A stretch of DNA of 64,000 nt from Streptomyces liliifuscus (GCF_016598615.1 NZ_CP066831.1:3100001-3164000); one strand, 5' to 3'; shown: positions 1-8,810, counted from the stretch's first letter. Numbers and translations are program-made. The notes: generated by a model not told the origin, from the letters alone.

Positions 1-12
1 GAGGCCACCGTC

Positions 13-51
13 GGTACGGGAGTCAGGAGGCGGCCTCACAACTCCCGTACC
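13..51 (-). terminator. hairpin after the oxidoreductase gene
   Basis: Perfect 11-bp inverted repeat: arms at 13-23 and 41-51, 17-nt loop. It lies just downstream of the leftward oxidoreductase gene, so it is a likely terminator for it. There is no T-run, as is usual in Streptomyces. Confidence 0.5.
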
Positions 52-77
52 CGCACCCCTTGTTGGGGCCGCCGGAC

Positions 78-830
78 TCAACGCCTGGGTACGGCCGAGG
101 GAGGACCGCCCACCGAACCCCGGACAGCAGCGTCCGTGAGTTCCTTCACCCGGGCGGCAGGCACCGGAACGCCAGGGGTCTCGAAGAACCAGCGCCCCAT
201 CTCTTCCTCACTCAGCCCCTCGGGCCGCTCCGCCATGTACGGCTGCACGTAGACCGGGGTGTTGGGCTCGCTGCGCCAGCTGTCGGCGAGGGTGCCGATG
301 TCCACCGCGTCGTAGCCGAGGGCGTCCAGGAGACGGGCCACGTCCGCCTTCGCGGCGGGGTCGTCACCGGCGACGGGCAGGGCGCTGCGGTCGGCGGCAC
401 CGGAAGGCCGGGCGCTGGTGAACAGGCGCCGGAAGTCGATGTTGTTGAACGCCTTTACCAGCCGCGCACCCTCCAGATGCCGCTGCACGAGAGCGCTGGA
501 GGTCAGCTCGCCCGAGTCCAGCTCGGCGATGCGGCCGTCGCGGTCCGGGTAGTAGTTCATCGTGTCGATCACCGTCCTGCCCGCCAGGGCTTCCACGGGC
601 AACCGGTCGTAGGCGCGCAGCGGGACGGTCGCCACCACCAGGTCACCGGCCCGAGCGGCTTCGGCGGGCAGGGCGGCGCGGGCCCGCTCGCCGAGTTCGG
701 CGACGAGGTCGCCGAGGGTGTCCGGGCCGCGGGAGTTGCTCACGACGACGTTCAGTCCGGCGGCGACGGCGAGGCGGGCCAGAGCTCCGCCGATCATGCC
801 GCTGCCGATGATTCCAAGGGTCTGGGTCAC
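78..830 (-). CDS. F420/NADP oxidoreductase-like protein (NADPH-dependent F420 reductase family)
   Basis: 250 aa from the GTG at 830. A Rossmann dinucleotide motif GIIGSGMIGG sits at residues 6-15, exactly where this family begins, which is why the longer upstream reading was not chosen. The sequence continues with SNSRGPDTL, the second-strand region that contacts the NADP phosphate, and VKAFNNI in mid-protein, both typical of COG2085 (F420-dependent NADP reductase-like) proteins. Family members move hydride between NADP and F420 or act as stand-alone NAD(P)-dependent reductases; the substrate here cannot be read. It diverges from a TetR gene 136 bp away, which probably regulates it. No membrane segment or signal peptide is present. 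Confidence 0.85.
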   Translation of the reverse strand: MTQTLGIIGSGMIGGALARLAVAAGLNVVVSNSRGPDTLGDLVAELGERARAALPAEAARAGDLVVATVPLRAYDRLPVEALAGRTVIDTMNYYPDRDGRIAELDSGELTSSALVQRHLEGARLVKAFNNIDFRRLFTSARPSGAADRSALPVAGDDPAAKADVARLLDALGYDAVDIGTLADSWRSEPNTPVYVQPYMAERPEGLSEEEMGRWFFETPGVPVPAARVKELTDAAVRGSVGGPPSAVPRR

Positions 831-966
831 GGTGTCGAATCCCCTTCGATGAATATCGATGGCAATCGGTAGTAGATAGTCGGTGGCATGGATGAAACTC
901 AGTGTCACAGATGCCACCAAGACTCTCTCCTGCGATCCAGGGTCGGTCAAGGGGTACGATCACGGG
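831..966. promoter_or_regulatory. divergent promoter region with inverted repeat
   Basis: Intergenic space between the divergent oxidoreductase and TetR genes. It contains an inverted repeat with exact 8-bp arms at 882-889 (GGTGGCAT) and 911-918 (ATGCCACC), spacer 21 nt. A TetR operator here would let the regulator control both genes. The arm spacing is wider than in a usual single TetR operator, so the exact site is uncertain. Confidence 0.4.
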
Positions 967-1560
967 GTGAGTGGAGCGGCGCGTACGAACACGCGAGACA
1001 TCGCCAGGGCGGCCGTTCGGGCCGAACTGGCCCAGGTGGCCTTCGAGTTGTTCCGTCAGGAGGGCTTCGCCAAGGTCACCCTCGACGACCTGGCGGCGGC
1101 TGCCGGGGTGTCCCGCAGCACGTTCCTGCGCTACTTCGGCACCAAGGAGGACGCGGTCCTCGGCGCCTTCAACGCCCACGGCACCCAGGTCGCCGACGCC
1201 CTACGGGCCCGCCCCGCCGACGAGGACGACTGGACGGCCCTGCGCCGGGCACTGGACACGGTCGTCGAGCGCTACCGTCTGGACCCGGCGGGCTCCCTGG
1301 CGATGACACGCCTCGTGCAGGACACCCCCGCCCTGTGCGCCCGCCAACTGGAGAAGCAGCACGGCTGGCGCCCCGCCCTGGTCGAGGCCCTGGCCGAGCG
1401 CGACGACTCCGCAGCCTCCACAACGCTGAGCCGATCCGTACGAGCCGCCGCCGCCCTGGACTGTCTGAACGTCGCCCTCGACCACTGGACCGCATCCAAC
1501 GGCCACCTGGACCTGGTCGACCTCCTGGACGAGGCCTTCACGGCACTCGCACCACACTGA
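967..1560 (+). CDS. TetR/AcrR family transcriptional regulator
   Basis: 197 aa from the GTG at 967. The N-terminal helix-turn-helix is clear: LDDLAAAAGVSRSTFLRYFG at about residues 36-55, followed by the conserved TKEDAVL. The C-terminal half is the variable ligand-binding region. An ATG further upstream in the same frame (883) would add 28 residues that do not look like TetR sequence. The protein most likely represses itself and the divergent oxidoreductase at 78-830; the ligand is unknown. It is the last intact gene before the decayed island. Confidence 0.9.
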   Translation: MSGAARTNTRDIARAAVRAELAQVAFELFRQEGFAKVTLDDLAAAAGVSRSTFLRYFGTKEDAVLGAFNAHGTQVADALRARPADEDDWTALRRALDTVVERYRLDPAGSLAMTRLVQDTPALCARQLEKQHGWRPALVEALAERDDSAASTTLSRSVRAAAALDCLNVALDHWTASNGHLDLVDLLDEAFTALAPH

Positions 1561-1570
1561 TTCAGCCGGT

Positions 1571-1681
1571 TCAGGCACCCTTCGAGACGGGCTCCAGAAT
1601 CGCCACGCACTCCACGTGATGAGTCACCGGAAACGTGTACGACTCCATGCCGCCAAAGAAGTCGCAGGTCAAACCATGCTT
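1571..1681 (-). pseudogene. C-terminal remnant of a TRAM-type RNA methyltransferase gene
   Basis: Read on the minus strand, this segment encodes TFPVTHHVECVAILEPVSKG and then a stop. It matches the end of the intact methyltransferase at 8912-10252 (FPMTHHVECVAILEPVGKGI). Upstream it still reads CDFFGGMESY before an in-frame stop at 1682-1684, so only about 36 codons survive. The first 35 bp (1587-1621) are identical to 8928-8962 and then the two copies diverge, so this is an older paralogue fragment or a recombination scar, not a fresh duplication. The encoded piece lacks SAM-binding and catalytic motifs. Confidence 0.75.
1587..1621. repeat. left copy of 35-bp direct repeat
   Basis: 35 bp, exactly the same as 8928-8962 and in the same orientation. 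Both copies lie within 3' ends of methyltransferase coding sequence. Together they bracket the gene-poor island. Confidence 0.85.
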
Positions 1682-3326
1682 CTAGCTTCTCCGCAGTGAA
1701 ATTCCGGGGCTGGAGCGTCACGCGAGTCTGCCGCATCCCAGAGGGTGAGACCCGAGCACCAAAGCTGGCACGAGATCGCGTTTCGCGATCTCCAGGCTGA
1801 CGTCCGAGGACGCAACGAGGTCGAGGCGTTCGGCGGGATCGCCAACACCTTTGTGAGCCAACGCAGTACACCGACATGCTCCGTGCCCCCGCCACGCTCC
1901 AGTCGGCGCACATTGAACTGGCGACAGCACAATTCGTGGCGCCCTCCAGCTTCGTCGGACATGCCGTCGGGCGTGGTCGAGAACCGGCACCCAGCGCGGC
2001 GCCAGGATCTTGGATGCCACGGATAACATCACCAATCTGCGCAACCGGCGCCGCTTTTCACGGGGTCCCGGCCAGTACGGTTCGCTTGCCAGATACCAGA
2101 AGCCCGCCCCCTGGGGGACGACCCGGCCTTTTCGGCCGACAAGTCGACGTGGATCGAGCCGGGATCACGTGCGGCCGGGTGTAGTCGTAGATCCAGCAGT
2201 CTTGTGGGGACCCGCCGGCACCGGACGAGTTCGGCCAGTGGCACGGCGCTCCAGCCACGGCGTTCGGGCGGCACCGGCCGGAATGAGGGCTCGACTTCGG
2301 TCGATTTCGGACTCGAAGGCGAGCTCGGGCTCCCCAGGGCAAAGCGGGCCCATGCTGGACGTCGATCTGCACGCCCAGGTAAGTGACACCAGCCACCCAC
2401 TCGAGGAGAAGCAGTGTGCCGAACAGGTGTCGAGCCACGTGTCCACCGTCCCTGCATCAAACTGTCCCGGTTCCAGGGGGTTGCGGGCACTGCCCAGACG
2501 TCCTCAGCAAGCCAGACCGGCACGACGATCGGCTGGGCGACGTAAAGTACGGACTCCGCTACGCACCCGGTAGCGACCGCTGCGCACCTCCAGATGAGAC
2601 GGGAGCGAGTGCAGTGTCCTGCGTCTGATCCCGAACCACCCTGTCAACTCAGCCGCCGTTGTGGGTACCCAGAGGGTCCATCTCTCTGTCGAGAACGCGC
2701 ACGTCGGTGGCGCCCAGACCAGAGGCCTCCGCAGACGATCCCGGAGAGGCCCTGGAGCAGGCCGCTGAAGAGATTGCCCGTGTAGTTCCTGGTCCGGTCG
2801 ACAGCGTGGTGCACCAGCCCTGGCAGAGCCGCGAAACAGCGCGCCCGAGTGCGCTACGACCTCCGCCGTCGCCGCGTTGCCCTACGGTTCCGGCACATCG
2901 TCCGCCTCGATCGGCGCGCCCATTCCCCGTCATCGGTGTCGAAGGTCGAACGTGGGCCGACGGAAGCGGCCTGGAATCGGATCCAGCAGCCGGTGGCGCG
3001 ACGGGCTCCTCGATCAGTCCAGGACGGTACTCGCGTCATTCCTTCGGTACGTGGACGGATGCCTGCCGCTGCTATGCGTGTCATCACCGACTGGCAGTGC
3101 GCCATCCGTCACTATTGCGACAACGTCTCGCATGCTCGATGAACTAGGCACTAGCGGGCGATGAAGCTGCCCGATGTGATACATCGCCGCCGCGTCACTG
3201 CCCGCGCTTCAGGTCACCGCGCCAAGTGACGCCAATTCGGAGAAAGGTCACCCGGTCGCTCGTAGAAGTCCGAACGGTGAACCACTCCGGCTCGCCCCGC
3301 ATTCAGCACCGTAACCGGAGTTGACC
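1682..3326. other. gene-poor, decayed stretch of the island
   Basis: About 1.6 kb in which no reading frame on either strand combines a start with a ribosome-binding site, a recognisable motif and normal Streptomyces codon bias. Open frames exist on both strands (for example 2029-2523 minus and 2659-3147 plus), but their translations are Arg/Pro/Ser-rich and break into one another as if frameshifted. I read it as eroded former coding DNA and cannot name what it was. Confidence 0.55.
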
Positions 3327-4343
3327 GTGATCGAAGACGCCGCGCCCACTACCGTAGCGCTGCCTGATCTCGTACGCGAGGTCGTCACCCCTGCTGTGGC
3401 AGCCGAAATCCTTGAGAAGACCCGCTTGCACAGCTGCAACCCACGCAAGCTGGATTCCTCTCACGCCCGGCGGCTCGCCCGTGACATGTGCAGCGGTAGC
3501 TGGGACGACTACAACCCCGACGTCCTGTCTCTGTGCAGTCATGGAGCCGCAATCCAGGGACAGCACCGCCTCGAAGCGGTAATCATCAGCAAGACGCCCC
3601 GCAGCTTCCTTGTCGCCCGGAACGTGCCACATGGTGCGGCAACAACGATGGACTGCGGCAAGGCTCGATCGGCTGCGACCGCGCTGTCCCTGGTGGGCGT
3701 CGATGGGCATCGCAAGGACATCTCTTCGACCATCCGGCTGCTGCAGAATTACGACGTCGAACGCAACAAGGTTGCCTGGCCCGCATGGCGGTCGGTCGTC
3801 TACACCAATGCAGAGATCGTACGGTTCTTCCGGTCCAAGTATTCCGACCTGCCGGACTTCCTGCCGCTGATGACCGCTCTGAAGAGCGGCGTGTACTCCG
3901 CCCCCGCAGCGTCACTGGCATGCGCGTACCTGGTCCATCGGGACAGCGGGAGCACCTCGCACGCGGACGACTTCTTCCAGGGCCTGGCCTCCGGAGCCCA
4001 CCTGGACACAACCGACCCTAGGTGGATCACTCGCCGGTACTTCCACAGCCCAGCCCGGCCACGACGCGGCAACATCACCAGCGCCCTCCACCTGGGACTG
4101 CTCCTGAAGACGTGGAACCTATGGGCCACCGGTCAGAGCTGGGAGATCGCCAACTTCCGTGCGACGCAGCGCATGCCCGACATCGTCAACGCGCCATGTC
4201 CTGCACAAGCGCAGCAAGCCTTCAGAAATCCGAGCAAGGACGGACCCTCCATTCCACGCCGCCGAGCTACAGACCGAGCCGCCGTTCCTGGGCAGACGAT
4301 GGGCATCATGCACCTGCCCATGGAAGAGTGCTTCCCCGTATGA
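3327..4343 (+). CDS. ParB-like GQHR-motif protein, copy 1
   Basis: 338 aa from the GTG at 3327, six bases after a GGAG ribosome-binding site; a TTG two codons earlier would leave no spacing. Motifs in order: NPRKLDSSHARRLARDM (about 38-54), GSWDDYNPDVL (57-67), GQHRLEAV (78-85), and MDCGKARSAATAL (108-120). This layout, with a G/DGQHR box followed by a D-x-G-x-x-R box, is that of ParB-nuclease-fold proteins common on actinobacterial phages and mobile elements. Their function is generally unknown; DNA binding or nucleotide hydrolysis are possibilities. No membrane segment is present. A close paralogue lies 1.2 kb downstream. The C-terminal 50 residues differ between the copies. Codon use is less GC-biased than in core genes, supporting horizontal origin. 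Confidence 0.75.
   Translation: MIEDAAPTTVALPDLVREVVTPAVAAEILEKTRLHSCNPRKLDSSHARRLARDMCSGSWDDYNPDVLSLCSHGAAIQGQHRLEAVIISKTPRSFLVARNVPHGAATTMDCGKARSAATALSLVGVDGHRKDISSTIRLLQNYDVERNKVAWPAWRSVVYTNAEIVRFFRSKYSDLPDFLPLMTALKSGVYSAPAASLACAYLVHRDSGSTSHADDFFQGLASGAHLDTTDPRWITRRYFHSPARPRRGNITSALHLGLLLKTWNLWATGQSWEIANFRATQRMPDIVNAPCPAQAQQAFRNPSKDGPSIPRRRATDRAAVPGQTMGIMHLPMEECFPV
3494..3620. repeat. 127-bp block identical to 5747-5873
   Basis: Exact 127-bp identity between the two GQHR paralogues. Outside this block, stretches of near identity alternate with clearly diverged ones. The mosaic pattern suggests gene conversion between the copies. Confidence 0.85.
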
Positions 4344-4929
4344 GAGGCGCATCCAGCACACGGCGACGGCGTTTGGCCGCTCGCCCTGCACGACGCGTTC
4401 AAAAGGCACTGCTGGGCACCAAGGCTTTGACGGGCGGACACGCAACGCCAGGCCCCACCGACCTTCGGACATGGTTGTCGGCTCGGACATCGACGTGGAC
4501 GTACCAAAGGAGCCCTTGGCTCTGCCCCCTAGGGCCGACCGGCATGCTTGGTCGCCTCCTGCGGCGAGACCACCGCGGAGTGTCGCTGCGACCAGCGGCT
4601 GGGACGGGCTGCTGTCACGGCGTTACCGGTGCAGCGGGCCTCGCTGCGAGGAGTGATTTCGCGTGATGCCGCTCCATGCCGAGCACGGCGGGACGCCGGT
4701 GGAACCCGACACGCATCGAACCAGGCAAGAAAACGCTTGCGCAAGCAGAACGTCCTTCGACAGGGCTGACGGCAAGCCGCGGTCGTCCGTCTTCGGCGTA
4801 GCGCCGAATCATTGAGCGAATGGTCACACCCGCGGCGCCTAGTTGCGCCACTCGGTTTCACCTGGTCACGCCACGACATCGATTCACGTCACAGAAATTG
4901 ATCTCGGGTGGTGCGACTGATCATATAAA
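4344..4929. other. non-coding or decayed stretch between the GQHR gene and the small membrane protein gene
   Basis: No convincing gene. Short open frames on both strands have neither ribosome-binding sites nor family motifs. A minus-strand frame around 4700-4851 reads GVTIRSMIRRYAEDGR, which faintly resembles a helix-turn-helix, but it is too short and isolated to call. Confidence 0.45.
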
Positions 4930-4960
4930 GGTGGGAGCCCTCCTACCAAGGGCTCCCACC
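4930..4960 (+). terminator. perfect 12-bp hairpin before the small membrane protein gene
   Basis: Arms at 4930-4941 and 4949-4960 are exact complements around a 7-nt loop. It lies 35 bp upstream of the ATG at 4996 and just after an AT-rich TATAAAG stretch at 4924-4930. It may be a terminator of upstream transcription, or a leader hairpin on the mRNA of the downstream small gene. Confidence 0.5.
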
Positions 4961-4995
4961 ACCTTCCCGTGTCCTCTGAAAGGTGAAACACGGTC

Positions 4996-5316
4996 ATGAG
5001 TCACCCTTCCAGATCCGGAACAACTTCACGCTGGCGCAGGACCCCTGGTGATGCCGTCCCTCAATCGGACGCAACTTCACCGCTCTGCAATGCCCCTTCG
5101 CACCCGAAGCCTCCCGAGAGCGCCCCCATCACGGCAGCCCGGCACAATTCATTGTTCAAACAGCGCACCCTCCTCGTGTTGTGCGCCGCGGTCACTCTTG
5201 CCAACAGCGTGGGCTACATCGTGGCGTCCGCAGGCGACGATCCACTGGCCGGGCTAGCCGCAGGAGTCTGCGCATTCGGTGGAACCATCGGATTCTTCCA
5301 TGAACATACAGACTGA
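4996..5316 (+). CDS. small hydrophobic protein of the island
   Basis: 106 aa, ATG at 4996 with the purine-rich stretch GAAAGGTG about 10 bases before it. The first half is Ser/Pro/Thr-rich and polar. The second half has two hydrophobic segments, TLLVLCAAVTLANSVGYIVA (about residues 57-76) and LAGLAAGVCAFGGTIGFF (about 83-100), ending in HEHTD. It is probably a two-helix membrane protein. No family is recognised. It sits between the two GQHR paralogues, and both it and the second paralogue are preceded by plausible ribosome-binding sites, unlike most of the island. Confidence 0.55.
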   Translation: MSHPSRSGTTSRWRRTPGDAVPQSDATSPLCNAPSHPKPPESAPITAARHNSLFKQRTLLVLCAAVTLANSVGYIVASAGDDPLAGLAAGVCAFGGTIGFFHEHTD

Positions 5317-5579
5317 CATCACCGGCCACTGAATACCGGTCCTTGTCGAGCTGACGGTGCACCGCCCGCCTCGCCGTCAACCGTGCCCCATTCTCGATCC
5401 AGAAGAGGAAGCCGAGCCGTCGGCAAAGGCGGGCATTAATCACCGCACTTGGCTCACTTCCCACAAAACAAGGTCACCTGCTCCGGCAACGTGATCCCAC
5501 TCCTGACTACGCAAACAAGAAACGTCGCTACGAAAAACGCCACCCAATCGCCCCAGTCTCGGATCCATCGGAGTCTGAC

Positions 5580-6584
5580 ATGAACGACGAGAGCACGTCT
5601 TCCTCTGCACCACTCCCCTTGCCGGTGCGTGAGATCGTCACCCCTGCTGCGGCAGCCGAAATCCTTGAGAAGACCCGCTTGCACGGCTGCAACCCACGCA
5701 AGCTGGATTCCTCTCACGCCCGGCGGCTCGCCCGTGACATGTCCAACGGTAGCTGGGACGACTACAACCCCGACGTCCTGTCTCTGTGCAGTCATGGAGC
5801 CGCAATCCAGGGACAGCACCGCCTCGAAGCGGTAATCATCAGCAAGACGCCCCGCAGCTTCCTTGTCGCCCGGGACCTGCCGCACCAGACAGCCACCACT
5901 ATGGACTGCGGCAAGGCGCGCTCCGCCGCCACAGCGCTGTCCCTGGTGGGCGTCGAGCGACACCGCAAGGACATCTCATCGACCGTCCGGCTGCTGCGGC
6001 TCTACGACGCCGAACGCAACAAGGTTGCCTGGCCCGCATGGCGGTCGGTCGTCTACACCAATGCAGAGATCGTAAGATTCTTCCAGTCGGAGTACCTCGA
6101 CCTGCCGGACTTCCTGCCACTGATGGCCGCCCTGAAGAGCGGCGTGTACTCCGCCCCTGCAGCCTCACTGGCATGCGCGTACCTGGTCCACCGGGACGGC
6201 GAGAGCACCTCGCACGCGGACGACTTCTTCCAGGGCCTGGTCTCAGGAGCCCACCTGGACACAGCCGACCCCAGATGGGTTGTCCGCCGATACTTTCAGA
6301 ATCCGGTCCGGCCACGACGCGGCAACACTGTCAGCTCACTTCAGCTGGGGCTACTGCTCAAGACCTGGAATCTATGGGTCTCTGGCGGGGCCTGGGAGAT
6401 GGCGTACTTCCGACCCAACGAGCGTATGCCCGAAGTCGTCCGCGCTGGCTCGGCACGCAGATTCACTGAGATGCAGCACGAATCAGCCGACCCGGACAAT
6501 AACAAGATGTCCTTGTCACCACGCACTGCACGCCAGGCCCGTGTGCCCGACCAGAACATCAACACGGCTCAGGTACGCTCCTGA
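5580..6584 (+). CDS. ParB-like GQHR-motif protein, copy 2
   Basis: 334 aa, ATG at 5580 with CGGAG upstream. It has the same motif order as the copy at 3327-4343: NPRKLDSSHARRLARDM, GSWDDYNPDVL, GQHRLEAV and MDCGKARSAATAL. Identity to copy 1 is very high through the N-terminal two thirds, with a 127-bp stretch identical in DNA. It falls away after residue about 290, where this copy has its own tail ending NINTAQVRS. Both copies keep open frames with the same conserved motifs, so both are probably under selection or only recently duplicated. Function is unknown; the ParB-nuclease-like fold suggests a DNA-associated role. Confidence 0.75.
   Translation: MNDESTSSSAPLPLPVREIVTPAAAAEILEKTRLHGCNPRKLDSSHARRLARDMSNGSWDDYNPDVLSLCSHGAAIQGQHRLEAVIISKTPRSFLVARDLPHQTATTMDCGKARSAATALSLVGVERHRKDISSTVRLLRLYDAERNKVAWPAWRSVVYTNAEIVRFFQSEYLDLPDFLPLMAALKSGVYSAPAASLACAYLVHRDGESTSHADDFFQGLVSGAHLDTADPRWVVRRYFQNPVRPRRGNTVSSLQLGLLLKTWNLWVSGGAWEMAYFRPNERMPEVVRAGSARRFTEMQHESADPDNNKMSLSPRTARQARVPDQNINTAQVRS
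5747..5873. repeat. 127-bp block identical to 3494-3620
   Basis: Second member of the exact 127-bp repeat inside the two GQHR genes, same orientation, 2,253 bp apart. Confidence 0.85.
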
Positions 6585-8226
6585 ACCATCCGTGCCGGGC
6601 TTCCTCGTGGCCGAGTTGGCGCAGCGTCAGGGCTACAAGGCGGCAGTCGCCACCAGTAACCAGGCGACTTCCTCGCCGCGGCCATCAGCCGTTCGGACGC
6701 CCCGGAAGCGTCGCCAGGACGCCACTGGCAACGACCTCACGCAGGGCAGCCGACATCCCGCCGTCGCTGGCCTTCAGAAACCGCCGAAGGCCAGTCGATT
6801 TCGATTCCCGCGGAGTGGGCATGCCCTGAGGATCCTGGTCGCCATGGTCCGCCGCCTACACGCCCTACAGGCACGCCTGAAGTCCACCGCCGCTGGGAGT
6901 TGGCGGCTGACTGGCTCTTGATCGGACCGGCGTCGGAGTCGTGGCGGCAGCCTGAACAGCCTTCGCCAAGGTGCGAGCCGCTGGGCGGCCGGTCCGTGAG
7001 GTCTGTGGTGAAGACGCGCAGTCGCCGCCTGATGGAGTGTTCGCCGGAGGGCGAGCGAGGCGTCTTCCCTCGTTCAAGCTTCGCCGCGTCCCTCCTCGCG
7101 GTCCATGTCCACAGCCCTCGACGGCGAGCCGTACGACTCCAGACCGTGCTCCCCGGCCTTCGCAAGAGTCACGGCGCATGTCCCGTCATCAGAATCGGCC
7201 GCATCGCGATCACTCGGCCGTTCTCGACGGTCGGTCAGCGACAACAACACCTCCGGAAGTCGGCATCAGTCGCGCACCCCGCCGTTGCTTCGACCTCGCC
7301 TTGCTGTCCGTCTACACGGCCTTCCCATCTATGTGTGCGAGACTCACCAGGGCCTGCAGAGAGCCGTCTCCCACACAGGCGCAGTCCAGCCAAGCCGTCG
7401 CCGTTTCCCCGGGCTTTAGCCAGCCTCGGACACCCGAGTCATCGCCTCGCTCAGCGATGCGCCGTACAAAGAGTTCGACTCCTCGGGCGTTCCCGGCCCT
7501 GTCACAGACCAGCACCACGCTGCGGCGTCGACGTAGCCGGCCAAAGCGTCTCCCTCCAGCAGCAGGGCGGACTCATCGTGCTCGCCCATGCCTTGGGCGA
7601 TCCAGGCTGCCCGCGCCAATTCGCGTCGCCTCTACGGCCACCGCTTTCAGCGCACCGACACCGCTTCGCCCGGCTCGCCGCATTGCTCCACGGTTTCGCC
7701 GAGCAGACTCCCGTGCTCGGGGGCTTCCTCGATACAGGACGCGGTCGGTCATTCGTTCGGCTCGGTCGCCATCCCTTTGAGTACCCAGGGGAGGCCGACT
7801 GGGCCATTGCCTTGCCGCCGTCGGCATCGACTGCCTGTGTGGCAAGGCATTTCACCCTGTCCTGGTCACCTGCCCACCGCGGAGCCCCGCCCGCAGAAAC
7901 AGGGTCTCCATGCCATCTGTCTCCCCGCCTGCCGAAGGTTGCGCCCCGCTCTCGCGGTGTCCCGCCGGTGCCCAGCCTGCGTTCGCTCAGCCTCGCAAAC
8001 CCGACGTGCCAGCCTCGGCGGCTGTCTACTGTCGATGCTGACGCGCACTCCAGTCCGACAGGCCCCGAATTCCGGAAGTCCCCATATGGGATCAGAAATG
8101 CCATACCTATGTCATGGCCGACGACACAGCCTTCTTCCCCGGCGATGGACCCAGCAGCGGCATCTTCGTCACCCTCACCGCCGACATGCGAAACCTCATC
8201 CGTCCCCCATCGCACGACGTCGAACG
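6585..8226. other. gene-poor, decayed stretch of the island
   Basis: About 1.6 kb without a supportable intact gene. A long plus-strand frame (6900-8267) is open, but its translation is Arg/Ser/Pro-rich with no motif and no ribosome-binding site, and it overlaps better-looking minus-strand fragments. On the minus strand around 7416-7740, three successive frames give protein-like pieces: EEAPEHGSLLGETVEQ, then VGALKAVAVEA, then ARAAWIAQGMGEHDESALLL. This looks like a single gene broken by frameshifts; its family is not recognised. Confidence 0.45.
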
Positions 8227-8619
8227 TCAGGAAACGGGGAACCAGGTCGAGAGGTGCTTGGCGATGACCGGTACATCGATGGTGTCCTGCGCCACTTCCT
8301 CGACGAACAGGCCGGCAACAGAGACGGGCGGCGGGACGGTACTGGCGCTGATGCCGTTGAACCGCAGGAAGACGCGCATGGCGAGCCAGGCGGCTCACTT
8401 GTTGTCGTCAATCAGCGCGTGATTGCGAGCGACGGAGTGCAGTAGCGCCGCAGCCTTCTCGTGCAGCGTGGGATACAACTCAGCTCCGAACACGTTCGTC
8501 CGGGGTCGCTCGATCGCCGACACCAGAAGTCCCATGTCACGCACGCTGTGCTCGCTGCCGTTGACTGTGCGGGCCATGGCCAGGATCTCGTCGATCTAGA
8601 TATAGCGCACCTCGGTCAC
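8227..8619 (-). pseudogene. doc: Doc/Fic-type death-on-curing toxin, inactivated by two nonsense codons
   Basis: The frame begins with a GTG at 8619 overlapping the antitoxin stop (GTGA) and would encode 130 aa, the normal Doc length. It reads VTEVRYI, then TAG (8596-8598), then IDEILAMARTV and VRDMGLLVSAIERPRTNVFG, YPTLHEKAAALLHSVARNHA, LIDDNK, then TGA (8395-8397), then AAWLAMRVFLRFNGIS through to a final stop at 8227-8229. The Fic signature of Doc proteins is H-x-[FL]-x-D-x-N-K-R; here the Arg position is the TGA, one transition from CGA. In intact Doc this motif binds ATP and carries out kinase activity on EF-Tu. With two stops the toxin cannot be made whole, unless the TAG is bypassed by the ATG at 8577, and even then it ends inside the motif. 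Confidence 0.85.
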
Positions 8620-8810
8620 TTCAGGTAGTCCAGGATCTCCGCATCGCTGTTCATGAGCTCGGCCAGCACGTCATCGACCTTCAGTTCAGCTCGATTCTGA
8701 GCGTCACGGATGGCCTCAATGGCAAGTTCCTGCTTGCTGCGGCCCTCCCGACGAGCCCGTTCGGTGAGCTTTGCGTCTGGACGAGTCGCCGATGCAAGCG
8801 CCTCGCTCAC
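8616..8810 (-). CDS. antitoxin partner of the Doc-like toxin
   Basis: 64 aa if started at the GTG at 8810. The frame is open further upstream to 8900, but the extra residues (Gly/Ser/Cys-rich) do not resemble the family. The core KLTERARREGRSKQELAIEA is the arm/helix region of ribbon-helix-helix antitoxins that partner Doc toxins in actinomycetes, and LMNSDAEILDYLK is the toxin-binding tail. The stop TGA overlaps the toxin GTG, showing a coupled operon. The usual N-terminal beta strand (often LRLPDDL) is poorly preserved as SATRPD, so DNA binding may be impaired. The start is uncertain. Confidence 0.65.
   Translation of the reverse strand: MSEALASATRPDAKLTERARREGRSKQELAIEAIRDAQNRAELKVDDVLAELMNSDAEILDYLK

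Noticed and set aside
4529..4879. Possible transposase or resolvase fragment on the minus strand
   Set aside because: A helix-turn-helix-like string appears, but no DDE or Ser-recombinase motif, inverted repeats or target duplication could be found.
6900..8267. 455-codon plus-strand frame in the island
   Set aside because: No ribosome-binding site, Arg/Ser/Pro-rich, no motif, and it runs over the antisense of minus-strand gene remnants.
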